A stretch of 64,000 nucleotides of DNA. It comes from Diplosphaera chodatii (taxonomy: Eukaryota; Chlorophyta; Trebouxiophyceae; Prasiolales; Stichococcaceae). The stretch lies in contig JAALGY010000053.1 of the NCBI GenBank assembly GCA_032358165.1, positions 2,728,001 to 2,792,000 of the forward strand. Reading direction: 5' to 3'. Numbering within the stretch: the first letter of the stretch is position 1; each line of letters starts with the position of its first letter. Below the pieces are notes generated by a model. That model was not told where the DNA came from. It ran no database searches and saw only the letters and a program-made list of their open reading frames with translations. Shown in pieces: positions 22,201 to 36,179 of this stretch. The translations under genes were made by a program, and so were the position numbers.

Positions 22201-25200
22201 GCAGACGTTGCGAGGTCACAGCAAGGGGTTTATGCGTCCGCAGGGAGGAGATCGAGGAGCTGATCAGCACATCCATGCGGCGGGCGGAGCAGCCCGAGGC
22301 GCCGGCGGCGGGCGGCCCCGAGGCGAAACGGGACGACCTGGCGGCGCTGCTGGCGGCGCTGGCGGCGGTGTACGAGGCCGCGCCGCAGCTGTGGCTCGAC
22401 CCCGAGCTCAGGTGCTTGACGAAAACAAAATCATTCGTGTTGCTGCAAAGCATTCGCCAATGCTGACCGCGAGCTCAGTGCTCCTGCATTATTGGCGGGA
22501 TGCGGATGTGTGTTTGAGCAGTGCTACTGCGTCGCTGCGTAATACCCTGATGCAGTCCAGCCGAGAGGTCTTGGCGCTCGTTTGGTGGCAGCCTGCTGCT
22601 CGGCCGGCATCTCGGCTGGACTGCCGCAGGGTTGATGAGTCAGAGGTCTAGCACCGGCAGCAGCTGGTGTCCTTTTGCAGGCCTATTGCAGAGCTGGTTG
22701 TGTAGCGGCAGCCTCTGCATGCTAGAGCATGCAGAGAGCTCACGGACTTCCCTCGACTGAACCTCCTCAACTAGACAGTGGTGTCACCCTTGCATGTTTT
22801 CACCCGTAGGTACCCGATTCTGGGGGAGTTCATGGGGTACGTGGCGGGGGGCGATGTGGTGAACGCCGCGCCGCCGGTGTTCTGCGCCTACATGGGCGTC
22901 CTGGCCGCGCTGGCGACTACCGAGGCCGGCGCCCAGGTGCGGCCAGCTTCCAGGGAGCTTGCTGCATTGTGGGATGCTGTGCCACAGTTTCAGGCAGCCA
23001 GACTGCTGAATCTTGCACCAGCGCTGCGATACCCACAAGCTGCATTCGCTGTGCTGGTGTAGTGTGGTGTTGAGTGCCCAGCAACAGGTGACCTTCGGGT
23101 TGAGATCATGTGGACATTGCCAAGGCAACTTGGATCTCGCATGCTGAGTTCTCAGAAAACGTTGTTCTCGCATGCTGCTGACACCCTGCACTGTGCGCTG
23201 CGCAGAACATGTATGCGCAGCTGCGGCAGGGGGGCGCGGCGGGCGGCATGGTGTCCTGGCGCCGCATGTTCGACTTCCTGCTGTCCATCTGCCAGCTGTA
23301 CTCCGACATCGAGGCGGACACCCGGGTAGGCGCGGTTGCTGCTGAGTCCAAGGGTGTTGACGTCTAGACCTCTTGGCAAACATGACCGCATCAGACGTTG
23401 CTATCAGATGGGCTGGTTGTCACACTTGAATACAGTCAGCGTGCTACTTCCCGTGTGAAGCATGCATGACCTGCATCAGGCTAAAGCACATTTCTTGTTC
23501 CCAACATTGCCTGAGCTCACGAAGCCGCTTGGCGCTTGCGTTGTGTGCTGTGCTCGCTTGGTTCGTTGGACTCGTGAATCCTGGTTCATCTGGCGCTGAT
23601 CTGAGCATGCTGGCTGCAGGGTGTGGGCCTGCAGGCTGTCATCCAGCGGGATGTCAAGGTGCTGTCGGAGGCGGACACGCAGGCCGTCATGGCCTACCTG
23701 CGCGTCTTCAGGTGCGCACGCTATGGCAACAGGGCAACTTGACGGGCTGCCTTGAAGCAAGGGCATGTGCGGGCGGTGCGAGCACTAACCAACTCGCATG
23801 CAGCATCATGCAGCCTGCCCGAGGCTTCCCGCGGGCCTTTGCAGCTGATGGGCGTGGCCCATCGGCTGGCACTGGGCTGCGGGGCTCCAGCAGTCCACTC
23901 CATAATCACAGTGAACGATGAGTTGTGCATACATTGGGTTGGGCACAGCATCTGCAGCAGCGTGAAGTGTTTGAATCCAGCAAAACATGCCAAACTTGCA
24001 ATTTGTGTGCACTTCGTGTGCAACAGCAACGTGATGGGGGAGGGTGGCGACGCGGCGGTCGGCTGGGCGCGGCAGCTGGAGGCGGACACCGGCATCGAGC
24101 CGCTGTGGGAGATCCTGTTCCAGCTGGCGGCGCACCCCGTGCCGCAGGTGGGCTGGCATTCAGGGTTCAGGGCGGGCCGGCCGAGCCAGTCTGCTGGCCC
24201 TGCCTACAGGCAGCCTATTTCAGCAGGGGGTGCTGGCAGAACTGAAAGAGCAGCAAGCGCACCACACCTGATGAGTGTCTGATGCACTGCCAGTGTCGAG
24301 CGCTGCCCCGGCTGTGGTGCTGCTGCTCAGCTGAGTGCACGTCGCTGCTCCAGCTGAGCAGCCAGCCCTTCATGCTTGCAGCAGGTGGCCGTGCAGGCCG
24401 CAGCCTTGATCGTCCCAACAACCTGCCCCGCTTCTCCATGTGCCGCCTTCTCGCGCGGGTGGTGTGAGCAACACATGCGAATGTGACCTTTACATTCTGC
24501 AGGGATTATTGAGGACCGGGTCGGGGAGCAATCACCTTATCTCCTTGCCTTGAAGAGTGTCAAACATCTACAGCGGCTCAGAAAGTAGTCGCGGTGGCTG
24601 CAGGAGGTGAAGGGGGCGGCGTGGGGCGCGATCGCGGCGTGCGCGGCGCGGCCGGAAGCGGCGGCCGCCGCCTGGGAGCGCCTGCTGCAGGAGACGGTGC
24701 TGGCGGCGCCGGGGACCGAGGCGGCGCTGACCGTGGCCATCCCCAGCTACGACATGACGTACCAGCTGAACGAGATCGAGGTGCGGGGCCTGCTGCCCTG
24801 GCTGACACTGTCAGGGAACGTGTCAAGGCTGAGAGATCAGTGTTACGGGGCAAGCCGCCGCTCTCTGAAGGACCCAAATTTATGATGTGATGGGAGCAGC
24901 GTGTGGATGCGCTGTTGGTTTTGCTGCCATCGTGCAGCAGCACAGCAGCAATACCACGGTTGTGTCGCGTGTTGCTCCCATGCATCACAAGCTTTGAGGC
25001 GCAAGCATGCACACGCAGCATTTTCTATTGCCAGCGGCTGCACCACATCTCAGCACTGAGATGAAGACACTACCTCAGAACCACCAACACCATGTCCAGC
25101 CGTATTCCTCATCGAGACAGATCTCATACTGCAAAACCCCTACACGCAAGGAAACTCGATCTAAACCCTACAGGCCCGCGCGGAGGACTACACCGAGACG

Positions 25201-28200
25201 CTGGCATTCGTGCGGCTGCTGAACGTGCTGCTGGTGGCGACGGGCGAGGGGCCGCTGCCCGACGGCGGCCGCTCCGCCGCGGTCTTCGCGCGCCACGTGC
25301 GGCAGGACGTGCTGGCGGCCATAGGGCAGCGCGCCCACAAGTGAGTGACGGTTTAGGTTGCCAAGGCTACAACATAGACGTCAACGCTTTGCGCGTCATG
25401 TGCGCGGGACCGGCCTCAGTTGGACAGCGCACACAAATGAGGCCACAGCATCCCAAACACCGTCTGCCTTCACGGCAAAGCATGATAAGGTGTTGTGATG
25501 CAATACGACAGCAGCTGTGCTGCCGCTCAACCTCGTCAGCAACAACACGACGTCCTTCAGCTTACGGGCATGTCCTGTACACACAGGAGCGCCACCCAGA
25601 AGTGGGAGCTGGTGGCGGAGTGCGCGCGGCACCTGCGCCTGGGCCTGCGGCGGGTGCCCCTGGAGCTGCGCCAGCCGCCGCGGCTGTCACCCGCTGGCGG
25701 GCCCGACACGGCCGATGCCCCCGGCACCGAGGCCCTGCTCGACATGCTAGGTAGGGTTTGCTGGTTATTCAGGGTTTACAAAATAAGTCGCAGGTCGACT
25801 TCGTGTTCTTGATGAAGAAACAGGTGCAAGTGCGAGGGCATCTGTTGTGCACACACATTGGCCATGCCTGCTCTGGAGAGATCCATGGGGCAGCTCAAAG
25901 CATCTGGGGCTGCAGTGCTGGGATGGTCAGCGATTGCACCGCACCCTGTGCAGGCGCTATTGATGGCTGCATGGCACTGCAGCTGATGACTCGGCTGGTC
26001 GTTCCACAATGGTCTTTGCAGTGCCTGTGTCTGCAAGTGCGGTTTTATATACCATTCAACCCTGCTGCAGCGCCGGGCGGCGGCATGCGCGCGGTGCTGC
26101 AGGCGCTGGCGCCGGGGGCGGCGGCGCTGGCGGCGGCGCGGCGGGACTCCCCCGACGGCGCGGCCCGGGAACAGGCGGCCCTGGAGTGCCTGCGGCTGCT
26201 GGGCGCCGGCTTCGGCGTCGACGTGCCGCTGGTGCAGCGCCTGCGATCCGCCGAGCTGGGTGCGGAAGCGGGAAACATACTGATGCCGTGGCTGCTCTGC
26301 TGCGAGTGCTGGAGCACTGCTGTGCAGCTGGCACCTGTTGCTGCCAGCTGCACAAGTCGTCCCATGCTTGCTGCAGAGGACGCTCGAATGCATGTTTTGG
26401 TGTCTCGCCATGCAGTATTGCATCAGGCATGGCTATGAGACTGACAGCTATCTGAGGGTGCTGCGACGACTTGCTGAGCCGCAACGGTGCGAAAATCACT
26501 GCGGCCACCATGCCGTGCTTTTGGCGATGTCACACATGTATGTCCAAAAACTTCATGCGTCGTGCAGGCCTGTACCAGACGCTGGACGCGGTGCTGGCGG
26601 CGGACCCGCGGCTGGTCGCGCAGCTGCTGGGCTACGTGCGGTACCTGTTCAATCCGGGGGTGCAGGCGGCGGCGCTGCGCGTCACGGCCCACCTGTCGGC
26701 GCGGCTGCCGGACCTGATTCCTCTGCTGGCGGGCGCAGGCAAGTAATTGTCGGGTTGAAAGTCATGATGTGCAGCAGTGCTCGCTGCATAGCATCAGCAA
26801 GCGAGGCCCCAGTATTGCAGTCCGTCCGTGCTTTCAGCGCTTGGCAACAGCTCATCAACTGCCTCCGCGAGAGAGTCATCGTGGCTGACCCTCTTGAACA
26901 GGGCGTCAAGGGCCGTCGCCAAGTCCTGGGCTGGACACAAGCGCTGCGCATCAGAACACAGTCTGCCTTCTGGCCATAGAAGCCACACGCAAAGCTTTGA
27001 CGGTACACAACCCGCAGGCGCCTCGGCCCAGGAGCTGGTCGACGGCTTTGCCGGCTGCCTGGCGGATGCGCTGGACCCCGCGAGCCCCTACCTGCCGGCG
27101 GACGAAGACGACGGGGCGGGCGGTGGAGACTCCGGCGGGTCTCCGGCGCCTGGAGACGCGGACGGCGACGCGCGCGCCGGCCTGGTGCTGCAGCTGCTGC
27201 TGGACAGCGTGCAGGTACGCGGCGGCGGCCGGAAGCGGGATGTTCTCTGCAGTACAGATTGTAGCTGTGCAGCTTGGTGCATGCCAACATATACCAACCA
27301 GATGACATTTCTAGATACTTCCACACACCGCAACGTGCATGGACTTTCACACCGCAACTTGCATGGACTTTGTAATTCGGCTTATGTTGTTTTCAATGCA
27401 GAGCGGAGCCGCTGCAGGGCCGACGCTGGGGCACCTGCTGCTCGGCTTCGACGTTGCGGACGGGCCCGCAGGTGCCACACGTCTCCTACACAATGCTGTA
27501 GTGCCCCGTTAGGCAGTGCACAGGCCTGGCTGTTGACGCGTCATCTGTTGCATCTCTGTTTCACTGCGCACCTTTCTCGCATTATCATACAGGGACTTGC
27601 ATGAAATGCATCCTTCATCTGCCTCACTTAGGGCTGACGGCCTCGATGCTGGACCCGCGGCAGCAGTTCTCCTGCCTGTCGGTGGTGCTGGCGGCCGTCT
27701 CGAACCCCGAGCCGCTGGCCACCCGCCGCCCGGCGTTGTACGACGCCATGCTCAGGTGACACAGTCACAAACCGCTTGTCAGGCCGCACAAGGCTGTTGT
27801 CAGGGCCTGTCGTGCCCAAAGGCGGCAGTGTCCGGCTGCCTCCGGAAGGGCGCTGCATACATGTCATCAGACGCTGCAACAGACAGCATGCAACGCGTCA
27901 AGCCTGTGCCTGCTGCAAACACGCGCCCTTGGTACCGTTACGCAGGCTGCTGGTGGCGCTCGCGAGCGACGCGGCGACGGCGGAGCCGACGCTGCACCTG
28001 CTGCGCTCGCAGTACGGCGGCATGGCGGCGCTGGTGCCGTCCGTCGTGTGCGCGCCGCTGCCAGAGCCGGTGCGATGTCGTCTCAGCAGGGTTTGGGGTG
28101 GAGACGGTATGTTAGGCAGTGCTCACCCCGGAAGGCAGCGCGACCTGAGCTTGTAACCATACAGTCTGCAAGTGTGTTGCAAGGTAGCAGCCGATGCAGT

Positions 28201-31200
28201 GTAGCCAGGCAGCGCTGTCCTGCATCCAGCCGGTTTTCTTGTTCATCAGGCGACCTGTGGCTGTGCACCATCGCACCATCTATCTGTGAGGTCTGAAACT
28301 TCTCCCACCTTATCACTGCAGGACGCGGCGAGGACGGCGTCGCTGCAGCAGCGGGGCAGCGCGCTGCGGCTGCTGGCGCTGCAGCTGCACGAGGCGGACG
28401 CCGCGGTGCCGCTGCAGCGGCGGTCGACGCGCGAGCTGCTGGCGGCGCTGTTCTGCCGGCCGGCCGACGACGCAGGTGACTTCGGCCCTTGCGCTGTTGT
28501 AACGAGAAGTTAGCAGGTTTCAGGACTGGAAGCCTGCTGGCAAAGTCCTCTGGATGAACATTGGCTGCCCGCGACTTTGCCCTCACATGCCGGGCACAAC
28601 CTGGCATGTGTTGACGCGGTCTCAGGCCAAGTGCTTCAGCCGGTTGTTCTGGCTGCGCAGAGAACGGGGCGGCGGACGAGCCGCCGCGCAATGCGGCGCT
28701 GGTGCTGCTGCGGGGCCTGGCGGCGGCGGCGGACACGCCCGAGATGGCGACGAGCGTGCCGCCGGAAGTGCGGCGGGTGCAGCTGGTGAGCCTGCCGGCT
28801 GTGCGATGATTGGTGCTCATGGTGTGATGTGGTGGCTTTGGAGACCCTGCAGCACTGGTCGTTGGTGGACTCGGGTCTGGGGCCAAACGGCAATGCTGCT
28901 CATTGGGTTGGAGCTGGTGCTGGCTTTGCTAGGAGCTCAGTCGCATGTAGCACAACAGCACAAGCGCAGCGTGAGGTTATCAGCGTTACAGTCTAGCATG
29001 CAGTGCTTAGCGCAGGAGATGCCCTTCTTGCGGGCATGCTCAGCATGTGCTGCTTTCCCTGCCAGTGCTGCAGCAGCTGCTGCTCGTCAGCAGCTGCTGC
29101 GGGAACCGACGGGATGCACCACATGTGACAGTGTTCTGCGAGTGCACATGTGAGAGCCAGAAAGCCCATCAATCCATAATGTTGCAACACCGTCGAGCAC
29201 CCTGCGAGCTGTGTGCCAACTTTGCCTTGCCAGGCGATGGGCATCATGGACCTGCTGGGCAGCCCCGCCGGCGTGGCGGCGGGCGGCGTGCGCACGCGCG
29301 CCGACAGCGGCGCCTCCCTGTTCGACGTGCCCGCGCTCGCGGCGTCGCTGCGCGACAGGTGTGTGGATGCGACTGCACTGCAGACCAATCGAGTGCCTGC
29401 AAGTCGCAGAACGCTGTGCCCTGCCAGCGCCTCGGAGGAGCTCAACAGGATGGTCGGGTGCGCGTTTGGCACCGGGCATAAGCAGACACCGCGCAGTGAT
29501 GTTGGGGTTTGCATGTGCAGCGTTGCGCAGATCAGCAAATTTGCATGTGTGTGCTTGTGACGTGCATGTGGTGTCCAATGCAGCTGGCCAAGCATGGTCG
29601 GCTTTATGATAGAGACGACTTGCATTTCGTCTCTTTCATGGAGTCCAATGCCGTTGTCCAGCCATCATTGCCGACCTAAGCTGGAGACGTGCTGTCAGGC
29701 CATGCTAGCTGCACGGCGGTGTTGCATGTACAAAATGGAATGCTGCCACCGGGGGTGTGCGGCGGCGTTGCTGCTGTGCTGCGGCCATACTGTACGGGTG
29801 CCATCTTGCTGCGCGGCCATCAGCCAACCTCGGCATGCTCCCAACTGCTGGCTGTATTGCTAGGCACCTGCAGACGCTGTCCTGGCATCGCAGGTACAAC
29901 GCCGCGGCGGCGACGTCGGCGGCGGCCCCCGCGCCCGTGATGCAGGACGCCTGCCGCGCCGCGCTGCAGTTCGCGGCGCGCTTCAACGCGTTCGCGCTGT
30001 CGGGCGGCGCGCTGGTCGCGCTCACCCGCGCCTGGCAGGCCACCGTCGAAGTCGCCTTCACCAAGCGGTGCGTCAGCCATGACTCACTTTTCAGCTACTG
30101 CTCCATCAGAACTGCTCCATCGCGACTGCTCCATCCCAACCCACGAACCATCGTCCCCCGCTGCTGCTGCGTGCTGCTCGTGTGGCTGCGGCACAGGCTG
30201 TCCCATGGTCGCACGTGCCTGACATGCACTGCCTGAAAGAGGCCATCACAAACAGCGATCCCTCCACGGTCGGCTTGCAGCCAGCACGCTGTTGCGGTGC
30301 GCAGGTTCGAGCTGCTGCGGAGCGTGCTGGAGGACGCAGACACCCCGATGCTCGGCTCCGCCGCCGCCGGTGAAGACCGCGCTGGAGACGGCGGGCAGGC
30401 AGCCAGCGGGGATGCTGGCGATGGCGGCGGCGGGGAACCGGGATCCGCTCCAGGGTGGCCCGGCGGCGCCGTGGGGCTGCTGCTCAGCACGGCGGAGGAG
30501 GCGCTGGCGGCGCTGGACTGGGTGCTGCAGGGTGGGGACGCCGCCCTCGCGCCCCCCCTGTGCCAGGTGATTGGGCGCTCTTCCAATGCCCAGATGGCGC
30601 GCCAGCTCAACACGCAAATCAAGCGGGGTTTCAGGGTGCGGCGTGGTTACACCTGCTGCATGCAAACGTATGGCTGTAATTCGAGATTGCCCGCTGACAG
30701 TCGAACGGCAGGGTCCTGAAGGGGACGAGAAGCCGCACCGGGCCATGTGCCGATATGTGGAATGTCCCGGAGCAGATTTCAGTCTGGCGACAGAACCCTG
30801 TTCCCTGCGTGTAAAGTGTTAGTGAAGCCACTTGCCGTAGCCACCAACGAACGCTGGGCATGCTACTCTGCAGCCATAGATATGAGTAGAGCAAAGCTTA
30901 CACCTGCTGCTGTGATTGGCTTATACCGACCAGCGATGCAGTCCATGCACAGAGGCGAGTGTGTCGGGCATGCGGGTGCAACAACATGCCCCAAGACTGT
31001 GGCGGTCATCCAACACCCGTTGTGTGCTCCTGCGCAGGTGGTGCGCACGCTGCTGTCGTGCGTGCGGCAGCAGGCCGCCAGCTTCACGCTGCTGGACTCC
31101 GCTGACGGTGCGTTAGCTTCACAGATTGACTGACGGCTGGTTGCAACGCACCTGTGAACATAGCCCAGGTGCTTTCACCTGCCAGTGTGGTGTGACACAC

Positions 31201-34200
31201 AGGAGGGCTGTAAGTGCCAGGGTATGCCCTTTCGGATGACAGCGGCCGCGATCCTTGCCGCGCATGCAGGGGCGGAGGCGATGGCGCAGCGGCTGCTGCA
31301 GGTCGGCGACTCCCTGCTCAGGGCCGCGACGGCGGCGCGGCGGCAGCCGGGGGCGCGCCTCCCGCTGGTGGGCGCCCTGCTGCAGCTGCTGGCGCTGGCG
31401 GCGGGCGGGGCGCAGGGCGGGCTGTCGCCGGCGTCGGTCGCGGCGCTGCTGGAGGGTCGGTGCCAAAGCTCTATGATTTCAGGGCCCTCATGCGCAGGCC
31501 TTGGAATACAACACCAGCCCGCATGCTAAGATGTTTTCCTGCGCAGACTGTTGGAAGAGTCGGTGATTGAAGGTGGGCCCGCCTTGGACCCGCGACAAAC
31601 GGGCAGCTGCGAATAAACTGCTGGCTGCACTGTCCCCTGGTTCTGTCCGCTGGTGCCGAGGCAGCGGCCTGGTGGAGGCTGGCGCCCCTTGCAAGGGCGG
31701 CCTTCCACGGTTTCACACACGGCACCAGACGGATGTCCGATCACACCGTGTGCCAGTCGTACACGCTCGCCTCTGGTTAGTGTTGGTGACGATCTCTTAT
31801 GACCCCGTCGCTTGGCGACTGTCCAGGCCCGGGCGCGGACAAGGCGGCGGCGGTGGCGCCGGCCCGGGCGCTGGACGCGCTGCGGGCGGCGCTGGAGGCG
31901 GGGCTGCCGCCGCTGCTGGCGCGCCACCTGGGGCTGGTCGACGTGCTGGCGGCCGACGCCATGTCCAGCGGCGCGGCCGGCCAGGCGCGCAGTTTCTGTT
32001 TTGGAGTGTGCAGAGCAAGTGTGGCCTGTGACGGCACAAACTATGAGATGTTGAATGATTGTGGCAGCAGCCCAGGCGATGTCGCAGCGCCATGCCATGA
32101 CGGGGCCTTGCCCACCAGGCACGTCATGTCATTTCATGTGCGTCGTCTGGGCCGCTGTATGGCGTGTTGTGCATGCCGGGAAATGCAGTGTGATACGATG
32201 TGCAAGATGAGCTGTTCTTAACGCTGCTCAACTTGCATTGGTGACAGGACCAGACAGCTGTTGGATATGCTGAGCTGTGCTTGAGGCTGTCCCTGCAGCG
32301 TCGCACAGGCTGAGCCATTGCCAACACTGCTTGAAAGTGCTGTGTGCTGAGCAGCCGCCGGTGTCATGCATGGCAGCCGATGTATCACCAATGACTAGCA
32401 CTGATCATTGCAACAACAGGTGGGCCGCGCCACCGCGCTGACGGCGCTCGGGGCGCTGGTGGCGGCGGACGCGGGCGGCGGCGCGGTGCTGGAGCGCGTG
32501 CACGCGGCCTCGCTGCCGGGGCGCCTGCTGCAGGAGCTGGCCGACACGCCGCCGTCCGTTGTGCTGCGCCAGGTGCGTGAAAAGGTTTCACTGCTGCTTC
32601 TGCTTGTGCTGCAGGCTGTGCCGTTGGGTCGGTCTTGGCAGCTGTGGCGACATGTTAGTTGTAGGAGTCAGGCACGGGACCGTTGCTGCTGGGATGTGGC
32701 AACCCTCTCCCTGCGCCGGCAAGCCTGAACTCCTAGGGACGCAATGTGCTTGCTCACTTGATTCATGTTAGTGAGCGGCCTTTCGGTGGCCCCACCATGC
32801 GCGTTGAAGCACGTGAGCCTTTCCAACATGCTGCACGGCCTGCCCTGCAGCACCAGCGGGGCGCGGGGCCGGCGCTGCCGGTGCTGGAGGCGGGGCTGCG
32901 GCTGCTGCTGCGGCTGGCGGCGCCCGCCGCCGACGGCAGCCCCGCCGCCGCGCACCGCCTGTTCGTCCTCAACGCCGTGCCCCGCCTCGCACAGGTGCAC
33001 CACCAATGCTTTCAGAAAGTACAATCTAAGAGCCGCGCGGTCATGTCATGCTGTATGCTGTTCTTCATTACCGCGGTTGTCATGGCCAGAGCATGGATGG
33101 AGTGAGACGGTCACAAAGACGGCTTTTCACGCGATGACACGACGCTGCAAGGCATGGACGCTGGGTCCAGCCTGCAATCCAGGCAGATGATTGCATGGAC
33201 ACTCGGACTTATGGGCACAGCTTGCTGTGCCCATGATCTGGTTGTTGTGACCCATCTGCCTGGTGGATCATCTGCCTGCCGGCCATGACAGCAGTCAAAC
33301 CCCAGATGGCGCAGGTTCAACAGGATCGCACATACTTCGTCTCGTGTGTCGTTCAAAATTGACGAGACGGCCAGCTGACGGTGTAACCCGGATACCCGGA
33401 GCTGCACACACATGGAGGCCAATGCGCTTCCTCCTCATGCACATCTGCCAGCTGAGGAGTGCGGGGCTGCTGCCCTGCAGTGCCGGCTGCTGGACGTGGA
33501 GTTTGAGGCGCTGGACGTGGCGCCGGCCGAGCTGCGCACCCGCCTGCACCAGGTGCCGTCTCCCACCCCCGCACCTGCAGCCCTGTCGTGCTCCCTGCAC
33601 AAACGCAGCCCGGTGTGCGGCGCAGCTGGACAGCAAGGCTGCGCGGCACCTGCTTGCCGCTGGTACGCAGGAACGCACCGTGGGGAGCAGCCGTTGTGAC
33701 GTGCGAGCAACACCTGGCGCCGTTGATGGTTGCGGCTGCCGTTGGCAGGTGGCGGCGCCCGCGCTGCAGCTGGTGCTGGCGGTTGCGTCGCAGCTGCCCG
33801 AGCCGGCGCCGGTGCGCGGGCAGGCGGTCGCCTTCGTGGAGCGCCACGTCGCCGGCCTGGCGCGCATCCTGGACGATGCTTCCGACGGCCGCAGGTCAGG
33901 CTTACGAATGTGTGTTGTGTTCGAGTTAGAGGCAGTTTCAACTCACAGTCAGAAACGCAATTCTACCGTACAACCTGTTCCAGTCATGTCTCGTTGGTTG
34001 GAGTGCATGCAACCATGCACCTGTATGGCTGTGTCAGTAGTCTTATGGAAGCACCCACACTCTCGCTTGCAAGCTGTGTTCACCAGTGCATCGACCGCGT
34101 AGCTGCGTCAGTTTTGGCGCAGCTCCGGGATAGTGACGATGGAACACAGCTTGTACATTGTCACCTCTTTGTGCACATGAGGTCTGCACGGCAGCTGCAT

Positions 34201-36179
34201 GTGGCAACTGGACCCCAACAACTAAACGACCGCGTTCCTGCTGTTTGATGCAGGATGTCCGGGGTGGTGACGATCGCGCTGGAGGAGGCTGCCCTGGTGC
34301 TGGCGCTCATCTCTCGGCTGCTGAAGCCGCTGGCCCAGACGCCGGCCTGGGGCCGCCTGCAGGCGTCCGTCTTCCGCCTCGCCTGGCTGTTCTGCCGGCT
34401 GGACGCCCGGGTGGGTGCTGCATTCAAGTGTTGCATGCCACCACATACATGTGGGGTTCGCAGGGTTCAATGATGCTGCCACGCTCCGCCTCGCCTGGCT
34501 GTTGTGCCGGCTGGACGCCCCGGTGGGTCCCCGGAGTCACATCGCATAGGGGTTTGTTCAGAAAGGAATTGCCGTCGGCAAGCGCGCTGCCGTGCAGCGC
34601 CACTCGTTCCCCTGACGCTTTGCCCGCTGCGCTTGACCTTCAGCTGCGGCAGCTGCATGCCTGCGAGCCCGCGCCACCTCAGCACACGCACAGCAACTCC
34701 GACGGGCTGCTGCCGCTGCAGATACGGGACCCGGCGCTGGCGGTGGCCATGCAGCGGGGCGCGGCGGCGGCGTCGCAGCCGCAGCTGGCCGGGGCGCTGG
34801 TGCCCTTTGGCGGCGGTGGGGACCGGCCGCCGCCGCCGCCGAGCCGCGAGCTGCAGGCGGAGGCCCGCGCCGTGCGCAGCGGGTGGGTTTCCTGCCTGAT
34901 ATAGCATTGCACTACATTAGTATGCCTGTTGCATATCCTGTGAAAGGGTGCAGTAACCGCAACACGGATGCGCACAAGGATGGCTCTCCATCTGAGCTGT
35001 GTGCAGTATCGCAGACTGCACCACGAGTTGTTTATATTGGTTACTGTACTGCAGGGTGCGGCGGCTGCGGGGCGTGCTGGCGGACGTGCTGCGCCAGCTG
35101 GCGTCGGACGCCGAGCCCCCCCTGGAGTACAGCGCCAGGCCCCACGCCGCGGACGCGCCCCCCGCGGCCCGGCCGCCGACGCTGCCGCTGCTGCGGGAGA
35201 CTCTCAGCCAGGTTTGCGGGTCCCGCGAGCTGCCCTGTGCTTGCTGCTGCCTGAACCCCAACTGCGTGCAAATGGAAAGCAAATGTTGACGCTGCTGTGC
35301 CACCAAAGCCATGTTCTGAGCCACACTGCTTGATGGACCGAGCTGCAGACAGGCACTGTGGCAGATGCTCAGCACTGCCATAGTACCAGTGTGCTGACTC
35401 TGGACCCTCAAGCATGGGTCACGACATGTGACTGCCACACCGGATGCGCCTGCAAGTGCAGCAGATTCATGTATCAGAGGCTTGACTGTGGCTTCACGCG
35501 CAGGCTACTGAGGACCTGTATGCAGCCTTGGACGCGCGGCAGCAGCTGCTGGCGCAGCCCACGCCCAGCAGCGACGTCCTGGCGGCGGCGGCGGCGGCAG
35601 AGGCAGATGTGTGTGCTGCCCCTGATGCTGCGCCTGCGTCATGTCACGCGCTTCTGAGACTGCATGACCTGCTGCCTAGATGTGCAAGATTGCTCTGCAG
35701 CTGCACGAAGTACCGACCTCAGGCATGCGTTGCTGACGTATGCCCAGGTGGCACGGGGGCTGCTGCTTGTTCAGAATGTGCTGGCGGCCATGCTGGCGGT
35801 GCTGCAGCGCAACCAGCCAGCCACCAAGCTGGGCGATGAGCGGGTGCGTGCAAGACTAGCCTGACCACCAGCCTGCTCAGCTCGTTAGCCTGCCGCATTG
35901 GTGCATGAACTTCCAAATAACAGAGAAGGACGCTGTAGACTTTACAGTGCCTGCCGACTTCGCAGGAGAACACGTCACGATTATAGCAACTGTGATGTCA
36001 CACACAAGCTAATATCGTATCCAGCTCTGCCGCAGGAGCTGGACCAGCTGCGGCGGCTGCTGGGGCCGCCGCTGGAGGCGCTCACGCGGCTTGCGCCCGG
36101 CGACGGGCTGCTGACGGGCGACGTGGACTCGGTGCACCTGCTGGCGCGGCGCGTGAAGGACCTGGCCATCCAGCTGTGA
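19210..36179 (+). CDS. NUP205: Nuclear pore complex scaffold protein NUP205/NUP192 (about 40 exons)
   Basis: An exceptionally intron-rich gene. The first exons are 19210-19356, 19522-19623 and 19743-19817, all phase 0. The last exon ends with TGA at 36177-36179. Exon 2-3 give RIQLDDEPDVREVM and VLLMSDELRVDEMDCLLCLL, the N-terminal Nup192/Nup205 pattern (LDD, then DELxxxExDC). Exon 4 follows with GIYFLERRALLAALRRLLQA. A downstream hallmark is SYDMTYQLNEIEVR at about 24745-24785. The rest is a long run of Ala/Leu-rich helical exons, as expected for the alpha-solenoid inner-ring nucleoporin, ending in SVHLLARRVKDLAIQL. Roughly 1,700-2,000 residues are estimated. The protein builds the inner ring of the nuclear pore with NUP93 and NUP155. 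Exons are strongly GC-rich and introns less so. One intron carries a partial exon duplication (34485-34528) and another a nested inverted repeat (33181-33277). Confidence 0.85.
33181..33277. repeat. Nested inverted repeat (foldback) in a NUP205 intron
   Basis: The outer arms are AGGCAGATGAT (33181-33191) and its exact reverse complement ATCATCTGCCT (about 33267-33277). The inner arms are ATGGGCACAG and CTGTGCCCAT around a CTTG loop (33211-33234). Two nested perfect stems in about 100 bases of intron suggest a small foldback element or a structured intron. Confidence 0.55.
34373..34528 (+). repeat. Tandem partial duplication of a NUP205 exon end
   Basis: Bases 34373-34416 hold the 3' end of an exon (RLAWLFCRLDAR) plus its donor GTGGGT. 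They recur 112 bases later at 34485-34528, reading RLAWLLCRLDAP, with 42 of 44 bases identical. The second copy lies in the intron, has its own GTGGGT donor and could act as a cryptic donor. Confidence 0.75.

Noticed and set aside
21280..25175. Single CTAAACCCT motifs near 21281 and 25160 that look like telomere repeats
   Set aside because: Each is only one unit and lies in an intron or next to an acceptor, which is expected by chance. Only the 57388-57407 tract has repeated units.
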